A stretch of 64,000 bases of DNA from an uncultured Planctomycetaceae bacterium (GTDB lineage: Bacteria > Planctomycetota > Planctomycetia > Pirellulales > Thermoguttaceae), in NCBI GenBank assembly GCA_946408825.1, contig CAMJTU010000005.1, positions 1 to 64,000 on the forward strand. Reading direction: 5' to 3'. The position numbers and the translations under genes are program-made. Positions 62,626 through 64,000 of the stretch are shown in pieces (positions within the stretch are counted from its first letter, which is position 1; each line of letters starts with the position of its first letter). The notes under the pieces were generated by a model that saw nothing but the letters and a program-made list of their open reading frames with translations, was not told the origin of the DNA and made no database searches.

Positions 62626-63117
62626 TTAAGGATCAAGCGGCTTATCGCCGTCGAGTTCCTCCGCCTCGTTTTGAGGACGTTTTTCCATGTAAATCACGTT
62701 TCCTCGGTCGTTGTGCCACACGCGGGTCATAAAGTTTCTAATGAGGAAAAGTCCGCGACCCTGTGGAATCTCAAGATTCTCTTCAAGGGTGGGATCGCGG
62801 ATGGAATCGAACGAGAAGCCCGGTCCTTCGTCTTGAATCGAAACGAGGATTCGTTCTCCCGAAATTTCAGCGCAGAGCTGAACCTTCTTTTCCGGGTCGT
62901 GACGATTGCCGTGTTCAATAGCGTTTGCGACGGCTTCGTCAAGGGCGAGGCGAATCGCAAAGACGTCGCTCGGATTCCATTCGCGTTTTTCCAACTCGGC
63001 GACGATAGCGTCAAGGAAGGGAACGACGCTTGCGGAGACGCTTGGGAAATTTCTCTCAAATCGCCAGACGTCCGGTTTATCTAAACTGGGAGACATAACG
63101 CGCCTATCAATCTTCAT
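62626..63117 (-). CDS. RsbW-like anti-sigma-factor serine kinase
   Basis: The start is ambiguous: MKIDRR at 63117, MSPSLD at 63096, or an upstream frame to 63219. The core protein (~163 residues) is a GHKL ATPase: N-box LALDEAVANAIEHGN (Glu and Asn binding ATP-Mg), G1 box QDEGPGF, and G2 segment GRGLFLIRNFM. Such proteins bind and inhibit a partner (often a sigma factor) and phosphorylate an anti-anti-sigma STAS protein, which is encoded just upstream. The C-terminus is acidic (QNEAEELDGDKPLD). No sigma-factor gene is visible here. Confidence 0.88.
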   Translation of the reverse strand: MKIDRRVMSPSLDKPDVWRFERNFPSVSASVVPFLDAIVAELEKREWNPSDVFAIRLALDEAVANAIEHGNRHDPEKKVQLCAEISGERILVSIQDEGPGFSFDSIRDPTLEENLEIPQGRGLFLIRNFMTRVWHNDRGNVIYMEKRPQNEAEELDGDKPLDP

Positions 63118-63215
63118 AACGATAGCCGATCCGAAAGATCGACCCTGTCGTGGATCCGAAGAGCGCAACGATCGTTCGTCGCGGAACAAACGTTCCGCGG
63201 ACGGACGGGCGCTTT

Positions 63216-63584
63216 TCACTTAAGGAGCGAATTGACCGCTTCGTTTTCAGTCGCGCGAATCTTGAAAATAGAATCGAGCTTTGTGATCTTGAAGACTTCC
63301 ATGATGTTAGGGCAGATTCCGCAGAGAAACAGAGCCGCCTTTTGAACCTTCGCTTTTGTGTTGAGCGTAATGAGCACGCGCAGCGCGGAACTGGACATAA
63401 ACTTAACGTTCTGAAAATTGACGACGACGCGGTCTCTATCCTTGGGAAGGTTTGCCACGATGGAGGTGAGTTCTTCGCCCCAAGCCTGGATCGTCAGCTC
63501 CTCATTAAGTTTGGCGTCAAGGCAGTCGATGACGGCGGCTTTGCCAATATATCGCGTCATCGTATGAGCATTAGAAAGACCCAT
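63216..63584 (-). CDS. STAS-domain anti-anti-sigma factor
   Basis: The ATG at 63584 has a GGAG site; the TTG frame to 63599 is less likely. The 122-residue protein is a single STAS domain with the phosphoacceptor loop VNFQNVKFMSSSALRVLI; the expected serine is near residue 66. The usual aspartate before it is Ser here (MSSSAL). When unphosphorylated such proteins capture the RsbW-like kinase, releasing its partner. The kinase gene follows downstream on the same strand, so these two form a partner-switching pair. Confidence 0.88.
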   Translation of the reverse strand: MGLSNAHTMTRYIGKAAVIDCLDAKLNEELTIQAWGEELTSIVANLPKDRDRVVVNFQNVKFMSSSALRVLITLNTKAKVQKAALFLCGICPNIMEVFKITKLDSIFKIRATENEAVNSLLK

Positions 63585-63659
63585 GAGTGATATCTCCAAA
63601 TAAAAGGTAAAATTTCAACGAGCCCAAAGCGTCTCGCCGACGGCAGGCGTCGCGGAGAC

Positions 63660-64000
63660 TTATGGGACGAGCTTATTTCTGACCGCCCAGACGGCAGCCT
63701 GCGCGCGATCATTAACTTCCAATTTACGCAGAATATTCTGCACGTGTTCTTTAATCGTGTCGACGCTGAGCTTGAGCGAAAACGCGATTTCCTTATTGCT
63801 CAGACCGAGAGCAAGATGACGCAGGACCTGCGCTTCCCTCGCCGTTAGAGGATTGAGCGGATCGACCTGGCGCTTCCGCATAACGTTTCGAACGCGCAGA
63901 AGTTCGCCGGAAAAAATCTGAACGGTTTCCGGCGTCGCCGCGAGCGCCAGCCCGCAAACGAGCGAAACGATCTCGGTCTGCGTCGCCGTCTTGAAAAGAC
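63660..64000 (-). CDS. LuxR-type (GerE) response-regulator-like protein, 5' truncated
   Basis: The frame stays open to the window edge, so the N-terminus is missing; 113 codons are visible. The C-terminus is a LuxR helix-turn-helix: PLTAREAQVLRHLALGLSNK, with recognition helix SVDTIKEHVQNILRKLEVND. The visible upstream part (EIVSLVCGLALAATPETVQI) is not a recognised receiver end; an ATG at 63881 is internal and does not define the start. It is transcribed toward the STAS gene, 75 bp away, and may control or belong to the same signalling unit. Confidence 0.85.
   Translation of the reverse strand, partial: LFKTATQTEIVSLVCGLALAATPETVQIFSGELLRVRNVMRKRQVDPLNPLTAREAQVLRHLALGLSNKEIAFSLKLSVDTIKEHVQNILRKLEVNDRAQAAVWAVRNKLVP

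Noticed and set aside
1..64000. CRISPR array, rRNA operon or insertion sequence
   Set aside because: No regularly spaced repeats, no rRNA-like segments and no DDE transposase with terminal inverted repeats were seen. The Rpn-family gene is the only mobile-element-like gene.

Overview
The window looks like chromosomal DNA of a planctomycete. The evidence is: long secreted proteins of unknown function; an LEPR-like sorting motif (residues LESLENREML) at the start of a 1062-residue FG-GAP/dockerin protein; an outer-membrane assembly set (BamD-like and LptE-like lipoproteins); a protein with two CxxCH haem motifs fused to WD40/TolB-like repeats; and partner-switching signalling genes. By eye the base composition is GC-biased, with the string gcgtcgacg very frequent. 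This bias leaves many long but meaningless antisense reading frames.

Layout. Positions 21-24670, all on the minus strand, hold two tandem paralogous copies of a five-gene cassette: a YtrA-type GntR regulator, an ABC ATPase, an ABC-2 permease with a very large C-terminal soluble region, a membrane-anchored helical protein, and a secreted macroglobulin-like protein without a thioester domain. Two secreted SGNH-hydrolase-like proteins that lack the catalytic serine follow on the same strand. Each cassette starts with a near-consensus promoter and a small dyad at the -10 box. This is the best candidate for an undescribed system. Positions 25104-34254 hold a polyprenyl-linked-type glycosyltransferase and three large secreted proteins (beta-helix, possible glycosidase, haem/TolB-like). 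Positions 34500-36370 are accessory: an Rpn-type PD-(D/E)XK nuclease and a decayed membrane-protein gene.

Positions 36396-43650 (minus strand) contain a Tat-exported aldo/keto-reductase-like protein, an envelope/repair cluster (recO, BamD-like, lptE), tRNA-His and an acyl-CoA ligase. Positions 43927-48855 contain ybaK, an accessory patch with a remnant of an AAA/DUF4143-type gene, a NIF3-like domain protein, an FmdB zinc ribbon, tatC with an enlarged first periplasmic loop, and a VanZ-Nudix fusion. Positions 49151-58886 carry a zinc metalloprotease with a coiled coil inserted before its HExxH motif, then a translationally coupled pair: a YhaO-like phosphoesterase that has lost its active-site histidines and a YhaN-like SMC ATPase with an acidic tail. 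The window ends with the cohesin-like/dockerin FG-GAP protein and a minus-strand signalling set: a LuxR-type regulator (cut by the window edge), a STAS anti-anti-sigma factor and an RsbW-like anti-sigma kinase.

All calls come from reading the sequence. No database search was run.
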